Source: Paenibacillus paridis
GTDB lineage: Bacteria > Bacillota > Bacilli > Paenibacillales > Paenibacillaceae
Assembly: GCF_006345825.1 (NCBI RefSeq)
Contig: NZ_VCIX01000079.1
Coordinates: 80,133 to 144,132 of the forward strand
DNA: 64,000 nt
Direction: 5' to 3'
Shown here: positions 18,179 to 27,221 of the stretch, piece by piece
Numbering within the stretch: position 1 is the stretch's first letter
How the letters are laid out: every line of letters begins with the position of its first letter
Notes under the pieces: model-generated
Seen by the model: only the letters and a program-made list of their open reading frames with translations
The model's database searches: none
What the model was told of the DNA's origin: nothing
Position numbers and translations under genes: made by a program

Positions 18179-19882
18179 ATGACCGTATTCAGCTGGTATC
18201 GGAACCAGTCTATCCGCAGAAAGCTCATTGTCGCTTTTCTTCTCCTTCTCTTTATGATGGGCGGGGTGAGCGGTACGCAGATGTACGTATTCAACAATGA
18301 TAGGCATACGTATGATTTCATGCTTGTTTCTACGTTGAAAGCAAACGAGCTGACCGGCTCGCTTTCATCCGATTTCAACTCTGAGATTGAGCGAATCGTG
18401 AATGGCAGGCAATCCTTCAAAGAGAGTCGACATCCCGCTATCCTGAGTCAGCTGGAACTGCAATTGCGCAGCTTGGAGCACGCGGAGATCGCGCCTCTTA
18501 CGCTAGAGAGATTTGAATCCCTTCATAAAACGGTAAGTTCGCTGCATACGCAATTAAACAAACTAAATATGCAAATTCAATCCAAAGCGACTGTCGATGA
18601 GCAGAAATCTACCTACGAATCTATCGTTCAGATTACAAGCCTAGTCGAGCAAGATTTACAGCAGCTTGTTCACACAAAGCTAATCGTCAATGCAGCTGAG
18701 AAAGATCGGATTGCTGCTCGTTTCAAGCAAAATATGCTTATATTTACAGCTGTTTTTGCAGTCGTTATTGGCGCCTCGCTCGCTATTGCCTGGCTAATCT
18801 CGAATGAAATCGCAATCCCGATTCGCAGATTAAGTTTGAATGTAGCCCAATTGGCAGCAGGAAACTTATCGGTAAATGCCGTGCATAGCAGCAGCCGTGA
18901 TGAAATCGGAAAGCTTTGCGATTCCTTTAACCTCATGTTTGCCACGCTGCGAACCATTATTGACAGAGTCCGTGAAACCAATCGGCAGGTTGTCACTTCC
19001 TCTCATCACATGGACGTTGGGCTAGGCGATAATAAGCAATCTGGAAAAGCAATAGCCGCAGCAACACAAAAGGTTTCTCAAGCATTAAATGAGCATGATG
19101 AATATGTACAAATGTCGGTGAGGGAATTTGATGAGCTCGTGCGTCTTTTCCAGACGATTACAACCAATTCGTATCAAATCAACAAGCAGGCTGTTCATTC
19201 CGTTCACATTGCCAAAGAAGGAAACGAACAGCTTGAGCAGTTTATGGCACAATTCACCCTGCTCACCACAACCGTTACTCATGTCGACCAAGACGCCAAA
19301 CAGCTGCACCTGCTTGCCAAAGAAATGGAAGCGATGCTGCATCAGATTCGGCAAATTTCTAACGAGACCCATATTCTCGCACTCAATGCATCCATTGAAG
19401 CACGAAGGGCAGCCGAGCAGGGGAGCGGCTTTGCTGTCATTGCTGGCAGAGTCAAGCAGCTCGCCGAACAAACCGCAGCCATCTCGACCCAAATCCACGA
19501 AAAGATGGGCAGCGTACGCGTTACCGTCAATCTCATTCAAGATCGTATGCAGGAAAGCGTCAAACAGCTGTTTGTAGGCGAGCAGGTAGCCGTTCAAGCG
19601 CAGCAAGGATACCAATCCATACACGCAGCCAGCTCTTTGGTGCAAGCTGAAATTCAAACGATTACGGAAGAAATGAACCACGGCGGCGAACGCATGGAGC
19701 GCATCCATATGCTCGTTAAACAAGTAGAGCTGCGCGCTGATCGCATCAAGCAGGATATGGACGACATCTCCGCTATGGAACAGGAGCAGGTAGCTGCTCT
19801 TGAACAGGTGGCAGCCTCCTCCAATCTCTTAACGAGACAAGTGAAAGAGCTAAACCACACCGTTTCCCTTTTCAGTGAGTAA
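18179..19882 (+). CDS. methyl-accepting chemotaxis-type receptor
   Basis: 567 residues. TM1 about 15-36, an extracellular helical sensor of about 145 residues, TM2 about 182-205, HAMP about 205-258 (IPIRRLSLNVAQLAAGNLSV), then a coiled-coil signalling domain whose tip is ISNETHILALNASIEARRAA followed by GSGFAVIAGRVKQLAEQ. The tip is a recognisable but diverged form of the usual hairpin (Arg where Ala is normal in IEAxRA). SD AGGGAGG is 8 nt before the ATG. Divergent from the giant hydrolase; it may sense a plant-wall sugar, but nothing in the sequence fixes the ligand. Confidence 0.9.
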   Translation: MTVFSWYRNQSIRRKLIVAFLLLLFMMGGVSGTQMYVFNNDRHTYDFMLVSTLKANELTGSLSSDFNSEIERIVNGRQSFKESRHPAILSQLELQLRSLEHAEIAPLTLERFESLHKTVSSLHTQLNKLNMQIQSKATVDEQKSTYESIVQITSLVEQDLQQLVHTKLIVNAAEKDRIAARFKQNMLIFTAVFAVVIGASLAIAWLISNEIAIPIRRLSLNVAQLAAGNLSVNAVHSSSRDEIGKLCDSFNLMFATLRTIIDRVRETNRQVVTSSHHMDVGLGDNKQSGKAIAAATQKVSQALNEHDEYVQMSVREFDELVRLFQTITTNSYQINKQAVHSVHIAKEGNEQLEQFMAQFTLLTTTVTHVDQDAKQLHLLAKEMEAMLHQIRQISNETHILALNASIEARRAAEQGSGFAVIAGRVKQLAEQTAAISTQIHEKMGSVRVTVNLIQDRMQESVKQLFVGEQVAVQAQQGYQSIHAASSLVQAEIQTITEEMNHGGERMERIHMLVKQVELRADRIKQDMDDISAMEQEQVAALEQVAASSNLLTRQVKELNHTVSLFSE

Positions 19883-19918
19883 GTGATTCTATCTCGATGG
19901 ATTAAGCAATACATGCAA

Positions 19919-19962
19919 AAAGAGGACGTCCCTGCAGCAAGCTGCACCTGGACGTCCTCTTT
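19919..19962. terminator. bidirectional terminator between chemoreceptor and oxidoreductase
   Basis: AAAGAGGACGTCC (19919-19931) pairs with GGACGTCCTCTTT (19950-19962), with an inner TGCAG/CTGCA stem. An A-run on one side and a T-run on the other serve the two convergent genes. Confidence 0.88.
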
Positions 19963-19969
19963 AGGTTGC

Positions 19970-21019
19970 CTATTTCGACGCTGCCTTCATAAAGTCAGCA
20001 ATCTGTACTTTTTGTCCCGACTTTGCGCTTTCCAGCGCAGCCAGCACCATCGCCATGCTGTAAATGTTATCACTGCAAGCCGTTTCCGGCTCGCGGCCTT
20101 CATCAAGCGCTGCAAACATGTCATCCAGGCAGCCTTTGTGGAACGTATTCGCCATTTCGGGAAGCTCTGTTTCTACGCGCTCGTAGTCACGAATGAATTT
20201 GCCAGTTTGGTCACCAGCAGCAACAATCTCGGCATAGGGATTGCCATGACCGTCCCATATCGCCGTCCCGCGCTCGCCAGTTACCCGCCAAGCAGCTTCC
20301 CATGAGGTTATTGCCCCCTCCGCGCACCAGGAACCGCGGTAATTAAAGACGGAGCCGTCCGACATTTCATAAATACAGATGGCCATCGCATTACCGGCGT
20401 ACCATGAGCCGGGAGGATTGTATTCGTGGCAATACACGGATACGGGATTAGCCCCGGAAATAAATCTGGCCTGATCAAAGGTATGAATCGCCATATCCAG
20501 CAGCAGCGGGCTCTCCATCGCGTCACGGAACCCCCCGAAATGAGCGCCTAAGAAAAAGTCCGCTCCGACAAAGCCCGGCTTTCCGATCGTATCATTCGCA
20601 ATCAGCTCGCGGAAGGCGCGAATGCGCGGATCAAATCTGCGATTTTGCATAACGGCATGTGTCCGTCCCGTTTCCTCCGCCATTCGTACAATCGCATTGC
20701 AATCGCTCATCGTTTCAGCAAGCGGCTTCTCGCCAAACACATGACAGCCAAGCTCCAAGGCAGAGGTGCTGATAGCATAATGACTTGCCGGTATCGTTAC
20801 GTCAAACACCATCGTTGCCCCAGTTTCCTTAATGGCCTGCCTAAGGTCTGTAAAGGTAGGACAGGTTAATTCCTTGCGCATCGCCATGGCCTGCGCAAAT
20901 TCTTCTTTAATATCGACAAGCCCGACAATTTCTGTATCCGGTCTTTCCTTAGCATAATCGACCCATGTATTGGCCATGCCGCCGCAGCCGGCGACGACTA
21001 CTCGATGCTTGATCGTCAT
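19970..21019 (-). CDS. Gfo/Idh/MocA family NAD(P)-dependent oxidoreductase
   Basis: 349 residues from the ATG at 21019, which has GAGGAG 8 nt upstream; a GTG at 21028 overlaps that SD and is unlikely. N-terminal Rossmann fold with VVVAGCGGMANTW, the EKPLAE motif of the family, and a C-terminal alpha/beta domain with DMAIHTFDQARFISG carrying the catalytic-type His. Members act on sugars, inositols or sugar acids. It lies 31 nt after a xylose-isomerase-like gene, and such pairs usually catalyse successive oxidation and isomerisation of one sugar or cyclitol. Substrate not determinable. Confidence 0.9.
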   Translation of the reverse strand: MTIKHRVVVAGCGGMANTWVDYAKERPDTEIVGLVDIKEEFAQAMAMRKELTCPTFTDLRQAIKETGATMVFDVTIPASHYAISTSALELGCHVFGEKPLAETMSDCNAIVRMAEETGRTHAVMQNRRFDPRIRAFRELIANDTIGKPGFVGADFFLGAHFGGFRDAMESPLLLDMAIHTFDQARFISGANPVSVYCHEYNPPGSWYAGNAMAICIYEMSDGSVFNYRGSWCAEGAITSWEAAWRVTGERGTAIWDGHGNPYAEIVAAGDQTGKFIRDYERVETELPEMANTFHKGCLDDMFAALDEGREPETACSDNIYSMAMVLAALESAKSGQKVQIADFMKAASK

Positions 21020-21050
21020 CCTTCTCACTCCTCGTTTTTACATTTTGCCT

Positions 21051-21938
21051 TTAGACGGGGTTAGGAACAAAGTTCCCGCCGCGGCAGCGCTTCAAATAAT
21101 TCAAAGCATGAACCTGCCCAGTCATTTCCAGCTCGTCCTTGTAGACCGGATCATGCCAGCCTTCGATATCAATGGTGCCTTTATAGTTGTTTTGTCTTAA
21201 AATCGTGATAATATCCGACCAGTTGGTATCGCCAAAACCTGGCGTGCGATGCCAGACAAACGGCTGCTTGCCGTGAACGCCATGCTCCTTGACAATATCC
21301 CATGCAATCGTCGCATCTTTACCGTGCACATGGAATACTTTGCTCGCCCATTTGCGAAGCTGCGGAATCGGATCAATCAAGCTGACCATCTGATGGCAAG
21401 GTTCCCACTCCAAGCCGATATTGTCCTCCGGCACCGCGTTGAACATAAGCTCCCAAGCTGTAGGATTATGCGCAATGTTCCAATCTCCTGTCTGCCAAGT
21501 GCCGCCCATATCACAATTTTCAAAAGCGATCCGCACCCCTTTATCGGCAGCTCTGCGCGTAAGCTCCCCGAACACTTCCTTGAATTTAGGAATCGACTCG
21601 TCAATTGATTGATCCGTCAACCGCCCTGTGAAACCGGATACAATATCAGCTCCAAATAAATGGGCATGGTCGATTAGGCGTTCCCAGCTCGCCAGCGTGT
21701 CGGCATTATTGCCTTCGCCAGTAAGCGGATTTCCGAATATGCTTACGGCCGGAACAACAAAATCATGCTCCTCTGCAAGCGCCTTTACCCGCTTGGCCAT
21801 CTCCACAAGATCCGTGTCGCCCGTCGTCTGCCAGAAAGTTAGGTTAAACGATTCGAAGCCATGCCCTACGATTTGTGGAATGACATGGTCCGCATTCCCT
21901 CCGCCTACAAGCGTTCCGATTCGCAATTGTTGATTCAT
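21051..21938 (-). CDS. sugar phosphate isomerase/epimerase family protein (xylose-isomerase-like TIM barrel)
   Basis: 295 residues, AP_endonuc_2 family. Putative divalent-metal ligands lie in the usual places: IAFENCDMGG, GLEWEPCH, VFHVHGKDA and TIDIEGWHD. First gene of a two-gene operon with the oxidoreductase, and divergent from an AraC regulator across about 110-130 nt. Could be an IolE/IolI-like or keto-sugar epimerase; no specific function can be read. Confidence 0.88.
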   Translation of the reverse strand: MNQQLRIGTLVGGGNADHVIPQIVGHGFESFNLTFWQTTGDTDLVEMAKRVKALAEEHDFVVPAVSIFGNPLTGEGNNADTLASWERLIDHAHLFGADIVSGFTGRLTDQSIDESIPKFKEVFGELTRRAADKGVRIAFENCDMGGTWQTGDWNIAHNPTAWELMFNAVPEDNIGLEWEPCHQMVSLIDPIPQLRKWASKVFHVHGKDATIAWDIVKEHGVHGKQPFVWHRTPGFGDTNWSDIITILRQNNYKGTIDIEGWHDPVYKDELEMTGQVHALNYLKRCRGGNFVPNPV

Positions 21939-22046
21939 CCTTGTATATCACTCCAATATTGGCTTATAGTGTTCTTAACAACTCCATTATAGCTAGGAGT
22001 TATGCATATGACTCTATACAATCTTGCGCAATACTAGTCTAATCTT

Positions 22047-22952
22047 GTGGTGGTGAAGCACGGAATGACCTATCCGAGGGAGCTCTGGGAAAATACCCGG
22101 CTTGAGCATAAAACGTATCCGTTTCAACTATTTAGAAACCGCTGTCATGAGGCTAAGCCTAATGACTGCATTCTTTATCTTCATTGGCATGAGCATTTTG
22201 AGATCATCGTCATGCGGGAAGGCAGCGCCATGTTCCATATCGACAGCCGCCCTTATCTGGTGCGAGCCGGCGATGTGCTCATTATCCCAGGCGGGGGCTT
22301 GCACGTAGGCTATGCCCTGCATCATGAAAATGTTTATTATGATTGCGTCGTCTTGAACGCTTCTCTCTTCAATGACTGGGTCCATGATCCCGTGCATGCC
22401 CAGTTTGTTGCGCCCTATCTGGAAGGCCGGCTTCACTTTCCGGTCATGCCTGCTGAACAGGATGAAGCATGCGCGAGCTACTATCCGCTGCTCGACGAAG
22501 CGATTGTAGAGCTAGATGCCAAACCGCCTGCCTACCAGCTCGTCGTGAAATCCAAGCTGCACGCGTTCTTCACCTTGCTCTCCCGCACTTTTATGCAAAA
22601 GCAGCTCGCAGGCAAATCGGCGGAGCCTTATTTCGTCAACCGGGACCGCTTCAAGCAGCTCATTCAGCGCATTGAGTCGGATTTTGCCGAGAAGCTATCC
22701 ATTACGCAAGCAGCCAAGCAAGTAAGCCTAAATCCCTATCATTTTTGCAAGCTGTTCAAAAAACTGACCGGTCGCACGTTCGTTGAATATGTCAACGTCA
22801 GCCGAATGAATGAAGCCGAACGGCTGCTTCGCGAGAGCAGCCAGACGATTACGGAGATTGCAGCCATGGTCGGCTGCGAAAATCCGAACTATTTTACAAA
22901 ACTGTACAAGCAATATAAAGGCATGACGCCCTCTCAAACACGGAAGACCTAA
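22047..22952 (+). CDS. AraC family transcriptional regulator with N-terminal cupin
   Basis: 301 residues from GTG 22047; an ATG at 22065 (295 residues) is equally possible because no clear SD favours either. The N-terminal half is an AraC_binding cupin (LYLHWHEHFEIIVMREGSA, VRAGDVLIIPGGGLHVGYA). The C-terminal ~100 residues form the double HTH (LSITQAAKQVSLNPYHFCKL and VGCENPNYFTKLYKQYKGMT). Divergent from the isomerase/oxidoreductase operon, which is its likely target. Confidence 0.9.
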   Translation: MVVKHGMTYPRELWENTRLEHKTYPFQLFRNRCHEAKPNDCILYLHWHEHFEIIVMREGSAMFHIDSRPYLVRAGDVLIIPGGGLHVGYALHHENVYYDCVVLNASLFNDWVHDPVHAQFVAPYLEGRLHFPVMPAEQDEACASYYPLLDEAIVELDAKPPAYQLVVKSKLHAFFTLLSRTFMQKQLAGKSAEPYFVNRDRFKQLIQRIESDFAEKLSITQAAKQVSLNPYHFCKLFKKLTGRTFVEYVNVSRMNEAERLLRESSQTITEIAAMVGCENPNYFTKLYKQYKGMTPSQTRKT

Positions 22953-23106
22953 AACCGGATAATAACTAGGACAAAAAGACTATTTTCTGGAAATAAGCCG
23001 ATTTTCGTATTTATTTCGTGCGAAGTATAGGATAATTAATAGGAAAGCAACTTTCCGTCCTAGAAATACGTCTAGTTTTGCAACTATGATTAGAGGAGAA
23101 TCATGA

Positions 23107-24042
23107 ATGTTTATGTCTATAAATAAATATATTATCTTCGCCTTGCTTGCCATCGCGCTCACCGTTATTGCGGCTGGATGCAGCAACGGAAAAAGCGAAG
23201 TAGCCGCAGGAGGTAACCCGTCCAGCGCTACGAACAGCGTTTCTCCAACCGACGCGCCTGTGGAATCCGCTGCAACGGATGAACCGGAAATTTCGGAAGA
23301 GCCCGCTGTCACTGCTGAACCTCTAGCCACCGATGCGCCCGCTGAAACAGCCGAGCCTGCCACAGTGAAGCCTGATGAAACCACAGCGCCGGCAGAAAAA
23401 CCAGATCAGGCGGGAGAAGCTACAGCCAAACCAACAAAAAAGCCTAAACCGACACCAACGATAAAACCGACAGCGACGGCGAAGCCTACCAAGCCTCCGG
23501 TTATCGTACTGCCATCATCAAAGCCAACTGCAACAGCAAAGCCTACTGCCAAACCAACTGCAACGCCTCAACCTTCTATTTTGCCGATTGCGACTCCATC
23601 GCCTTCGCCGAAGCCGACGACGAAGCCCGATCCGGAAAATCCGTCAAATGAAGTTACGGTAGCCGATATCGCGGCTAAGCTTGCAAGCGACGCAGGACTA
23701 GGGCCGCTGCAAACCGTTGAAGGCGAGCAAGTCAAAGACATCTACGGCATTGACGAGGAAGCGCTTCTGGTCGACGGCATCTTTAAGCAGCCTCAAATGA
23801 TGATCCAAGCTGGCGAGTTTTCGGTCGTCCAGATGAAATCGGACAAAAACTTTGCAGACGTCGAAGCCGGCTTCAAGAAGCGTGCCGAAGCCGTGCAAAA
23901 GGCATTCGAGTCCTATTTGCAGGACCAATACGAGCAAGCCCAAAACTATCAAATCATCCGAAACGGAGATTTTGTTCTCTTCTCCATTACGCCTGACCAG
24001 AAGAAAACGGCAGAGATCTTCAACAGCTTTTTCAAGAAATAA
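23107..24042 (+). CDS. putative lipoprotein with Thr/Pro/Lys-rich stalk and DUF4358-like domain
   Basis: 311 residues. Lipoprotein signal with lipobox IAAGC, then about 150 residues of low complexity rich in Thr, Pro, Ala, Glu and Lys (repeats of the type PTATAKPT), a probable wall-spanning stalk. The C-terminal ~125 residues (DIAAKLASDAGLGPLQ to EIFNSFFKK) resemble DUF4358 proteins. SD GAGGAG is 8 nt before the ATG. Single gene followed by a strong terminator. Function unknown. Confidence 0.85.
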   Translation: MFMSINKYIIFALLAIALTVIAAGCSNGKSEVAAGGNPSSATNSVSPTDAPVESAATDEPEISEEPAVTAEPLATDAPAETAEPATVKPDETTAPAEKPDQAGEATAKPTKKPKPTPTIKPTATAKPTKPPVIVLPSSKPTATAKPTAKPTATPQPSILPIATPSPSPKPTTKPDPENPSNEVTVADIAAKLASDAGLGPLQTVEGEQVKDIYGIDEEALLVDGIFKQPQMMIQAGEFSVVQMKSDKNFADVEAGFKKRAEAVQKAFESYLQDQYEQAQNYQIIRNGDFVLFSITPDQKKTAEIFNSFFKK

Positions 24043-24100
24043 GCCTCTCTCTGGTCAAGCCCCCATATTGTAGCCAATGAAATTCTGAACTAATTAAAAT

Positions 24101-24133
24101 AAAGCGGCAGACCCATTTCTGGTCTGCCGCTTT
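24101..24133. terminator. terminator after DUF4358-like lipoprotein gene
   Basis: AAAGCGGCAGACC (24101-24113) pairs perfectly with GGTCTGCCGCTTT (24121-24133) across a 7-nt loop, 58 nt after the stop codon. Confidence 0.88.
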
Positions 24134-24238
24134 ATAGTTTATCTATTTTGTTCTGTCAGCTCAGGCATCCTTCCTGTATTGAGCATTTTAACTACCTCTA
24201 AGATTTGTATTTGGCCTTTAATTCGCACTTAGGGCATG

Positions 24239-24993
24239 TTATTCCACATAGCACTCACCGTTCCGACAACCATAGATATAAGTATCTCCCGAGTCGACAT
24301 ATCTAATATCTCTTTTCTCAAAATCAGAAGGAGCCGTCGCTGAAAGCCTTTCCTTAAGTATATAGGCTAATTCATGACTCAACTCGATCTCCCCTGTGCC
24401 ACCGATTGCAAAGCCTGATGGACCTTGATAAGCCGTTATGATCCATTTGCTGCCGTCGCTTCTTTGAGCTTGAATCACATAATCAAAGGCATTTTCGGAG
24501 TTTACCGTTTCTTGAATAGGATTACCGAACAACGCAATCAAACTCCCCCGATATTTTGCAATCTCTTTCAGATCCGTGGTTACACTTAATAGCTTCGATG
24601 TTCCATTGCTGTGACTTAGATCATTCATTTTGGAAAAAGTAACGTCGGTAATTTGGGAAGCAGATGCTTTCACACCATTTTCAATGGATTCCAACTCACC
24701 GTTTAAAATATATTTTCTCGTAATTTCTCCCGTTACGGGATCCACGTGATATCCAGCTTCAGACTGATTATTGCTTCCGTCCATACTCCAACCATGACAT
24801 GGCCTCTCTCGTCATATCCACTCACTTCAATAATAAGATCTTTATTATCTAGGCACCATATCGAGCAATCTGCTTTCACCACCTGGATCACCGCTTCGTC
24901 CGAGAGCGTTTTTTGCACCCTCAACGTACATGAAGCAAGAAAGAGTACACCTACCAGAGCGATGAGCAGCTTAATATTACTTTTTCTCATCAA
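24239..24993 (-). pseudogene. lipoprotein gene split by a probable 1-nt frameshift
   Basis: Two overlapping minus-strand frames. The first (24993 to 24733, 86 residues) has a lipoprotein signal (lipobox LASC) and reads to GHVMVGVW before 15 unrelated residues and a stop. The second (24784 to 24239, 181 residues) begins MDGSNNQSEAGYHVDPVTGE, has no signal or SD, and continues as a plausible secreted domain. Joining GHVMVGV to MDGSNNQ with one inserted base near 24784 gives a lipoprotein of about 248 residues that makes sense throughout. Recent inactivation or a sequencing error are both possible; a true two-gene overlap is less likely. Family not recognised. Confidence 0.65.
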
Positions 24994-25095
24994 GCACCCT
25001 CGTTTCTATCCCTTAGCATCATTCTGATAACAAACAATATTCACCCATAATATTAACATAATTGCAACTAAGCGGTCTGTTAGCTTAACGAAAAA

Positions 25096-25124
25096 AAGAG
25101 CAGTCGCCGTAGCAACCTGCTCTT
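25096..25124 (-). terminator. terminator after the first hydrolase gene
   Basis: AAGAGCAG (25096-25103) pairs with CTGCTCTT (25117-25124); on the minus strand it is followed by a run of T. Lies 55 nt after the stop of the gene ending at 25179. Confidence 0.85.
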
Positions 25125-25178
25125 GTTCAACTATCGTTCAAGGTAGCGCAAAGTATTTTTCTGTTCCTGTACCATCAT

Positions 25179-26681
25179 TTATAATAATGAGGTTACGAGC
25201 TTCACCTCCGGAAAGCGGCTATCCGGTCCTTTCATTAAGTTTCCGCCTTGATTTTTTAGATAAATATCGAAGAAATCCAGCATATAGGCATTGATAACGG
25301 AGTTTACTCTATCGGGTGCAGTCTTTCCTGTAACACCCAGCATTTTAAAAATCGGAGAAATGAACTGTACGTCGGTAAAATTCAAATGCTCCGTATTCTC
25401 GATATAGAGGAATTGTCCCCCTGCGGCAACCGTTTCGCGCATTCGTTCAAACTCGACCTTTTTGTCTTCTGTTACTTGATCCATCCACTCTCTTGTGTTG
25501 CCCATACGGTTAAGCTCTGCATCCGTGTAGACATGGTTATCCTTCACCAGCTTTAATCTTTCGAATTCGCTTTCCGAGTTCATGAACATGAACGGCTTAC
25601 GCAGAGCCTCTCTCTCACGCAGTCGATAAAGCGCTCCGTCTAAGTCTATTCCAACCGCGATTCGCGGATCGTAAGAAGCGTCATAGGCCGTCGCTCCGCC
25701 GATAGAATGACCAAACACCCCGACATGGCCGAGATCAATCTTCCCTTTTAGATGACTTGGAATCTGCCCCGATTGGATGAGCTCGAATTGGTCCAGCGCT
25801 AACGCCACATCGTCGGTTAAAACTTTTCCCAACTTGTCGCGATTTCCGCTTTCCGTCCGGTAATCATGGTCGGGCGAGAATAAATCGCTGGTTGTGCTGG
25901 TCGTGATTCGACCGTCCGGAAACTCGGTTGCAAATGTATTGTAGGTGTGGTCGATCACTGCCACGATATATCCGTGACTCGCGAGATTTTCGGCTTGCGA
26001 CGTATGGAGGAACCTGGAAGAGCCGAACCCGGGATTCGCAAGGATCAGCGGGTATGAAGTCTGTGCCGAAGAGACTTCAGCCTCCGAATAAGCATGACTG
26101 GATACGTACTTCAGGTGTTGAAAAGTAAACCCGGGAAGGCCATAGTTCGCGGCCATATAACTTAAAATCCGGGTATCGGGAATAAAGGGAGCGTACTTGC
26201 CGGTTCCCGCTTGAGCCGGATACCATACCTGAACCATCAATTCTCTCTTACCCTCACTGGCATCGCCGAAAATCTCTTCCCTCTTTGGATCCACGAAATG
26301 AAAAGTTTGCGTTCCTACCTTAAATTCGCCTGTCGGTTCAGGTAGTTTAAATACAGGAAAAGCATACATAAGACCCGCTGTTGCGACCAGCATTATCGCT
26401 ATAGCGGTATTGGCTGTACCCAATAGGAATCGCGGGATTTTTTGGGGGCCGTTCTTTTTAAAATAGCGATAACCGGAAGTGGCTAAAAAAATGATCGTTA
26501 TGCCATATGCGAAAAATAGCTGAACTCTGTATCCTTCCACCGTCCAATGAATGACCAGTAAAAGTGTGGCAATCCCGCTTGCAACGAATATTGGAATTTC
26601 ACGCCGTCCTTTTTTTAATAGGACTGTTAATGCAAACAAGCCGATGTTTGACAAAAAAAGCAATAGTTCAAGCAGCCTCAT
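25179..26681 (-). CDS. membrane-anchored alpha/beta hydrolase, PAF-acetylhydrolase-like (copy 1)
   Basis: 500 residues. The first ~110 residues hold three to four hydrophobic helices, then an extracytoplasmic or cytoplasmic alpha/beta-hydrolase domain like platelet-activating-factor acetylhydrolase isoform II. Catalytic triad candidates: S326 in GHSIGG, D346 or D348 in GIDLDGA, H432 in NTEHLNF. The usual oxyanion His-Gly is Pro-Gly here (ANPGFGS), unlike its neighbour. SD AAAGGAG is 7 nt before the ATG. A diverged tandem copy lies about 540 nt upstream. Substrate likely an ester or acyl group; unknown. Confidence 0.88.
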   Translation of the reverse strand: MRLLELLLFLSNIGLFALTVLLKKGRREIPIFVASGIATLLLVIHWTVEGYRVQLFFAYGITIIFLATSGYRYFKKNGPQKIPRFLLGTANTAIAIMLVATAGLMYAFPVFKLPEPTGEFKVGTQTFHFVDPKREEIFGDASEGKRELMVQVWYPAQAGTGKYAPFIPDTRILSYMAANYGLPGFTFQHLKYVSSHAYSEAEVSSAQTSYPLILANPGFGSSRFLHTSQAENLASHGYIVAVIDHTYNTFATEFPDGRITTSTTSDLFSPDHDYRTESGNRDKLGKVLTDDVALALDQFELIQSGQIPSHLKGKIDLGHVGVFGHSIGGATAYDASYDPRIAVGIDLDGALYRLREREALRKPFMFMNSESEFERLKLVKDNHVYTDAELNRMGNTREWMDQVTEDKKVEFERMRETVAAGGQFLYIENTEHLNFTDVQFISPIFKMLGVTGKTAPDRVNSVINAYMLDFFDIYLKNQGGNLMKGPDSRFPEVKLVTSLL

Positions 26682-27221
26682 CTCGATTCTCCTTTTGAAA
26701 CATTTCTATTTTCGTTTTTCTAATATTATCCTGCCAGGCTGGCCTAAGCTATCGATTTGCCTTGCATCTACCTTACAATATTGTAAGACGACTCCATCTG
26801 GTTTACTGTTGTTGCAATCAGTATGATTCGCAAATGGATTTTCAGGTTGCCTTAGCACGTAGCACTGAAGCTTACGAACCAGGTCGAGCTCTGAATACCG
26901 GTCACCACCCTCTGGAAAGGCTTATTCAAGGAATGAAAGGGCATTGTCCCGTCGAGGTGTGGGAGTGAAAGCCTCCGGAGGTTAAGAAGAGCAGCGTGCA
27001 GCAAAGCAACAAAAAAAAGGAGCGAAAACTCGCCCCTTCTGTTCCTGCATGCGTGTCGGTTGCCCATTTTTGGCGGCTCTCGTCCCATTCCATCCGAGTT
27101 ACGATTCATCCTCTGGTGTAACCTTGCGAATAAGCAAATATTCGTGACGTATTTCTATAATTGGCGGAGTCTGCCCTTTTTTGAAAACTGGTTTTCATTT
27201 ACCATGTTTTCCAGACATCTA
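26682..27221. other. 540-nt spacer between tandem hydrolase genes
   Basis: No convincing gene. The left ~80 nt hold the SD and presumably the promoter of copy 1. About 26860-27000 is a GC-richer block that encodes nothing I recognise on either strand and is not explained by the flanking genes. A terminator for copy 2 lies at 27010-27038, about 185 nt after its stop. Confidence 0.5.
27010..27038 (-). terminator. terminator after the second hydrolase gene
   Basis: Minus strand: AAGGGGCGA, loop GTTT, TCGCTCCTT, then a T-run; one mismatch in the stem. It is 185 nt beyond the stop at 27222. Confidence 0.75.

Noticed and set aside
19085..19723. 212-residue minus-strand frame inside the chemoreceptor gene
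   Set aside because: Shadow of a strongly coding gene; no SD and no domain.
26850..27000. Group II intron or IS remnant between the hydrolases
   Set aside because: No domain V signature, reverse transcriptase, transposase or terminal repeats could be found.
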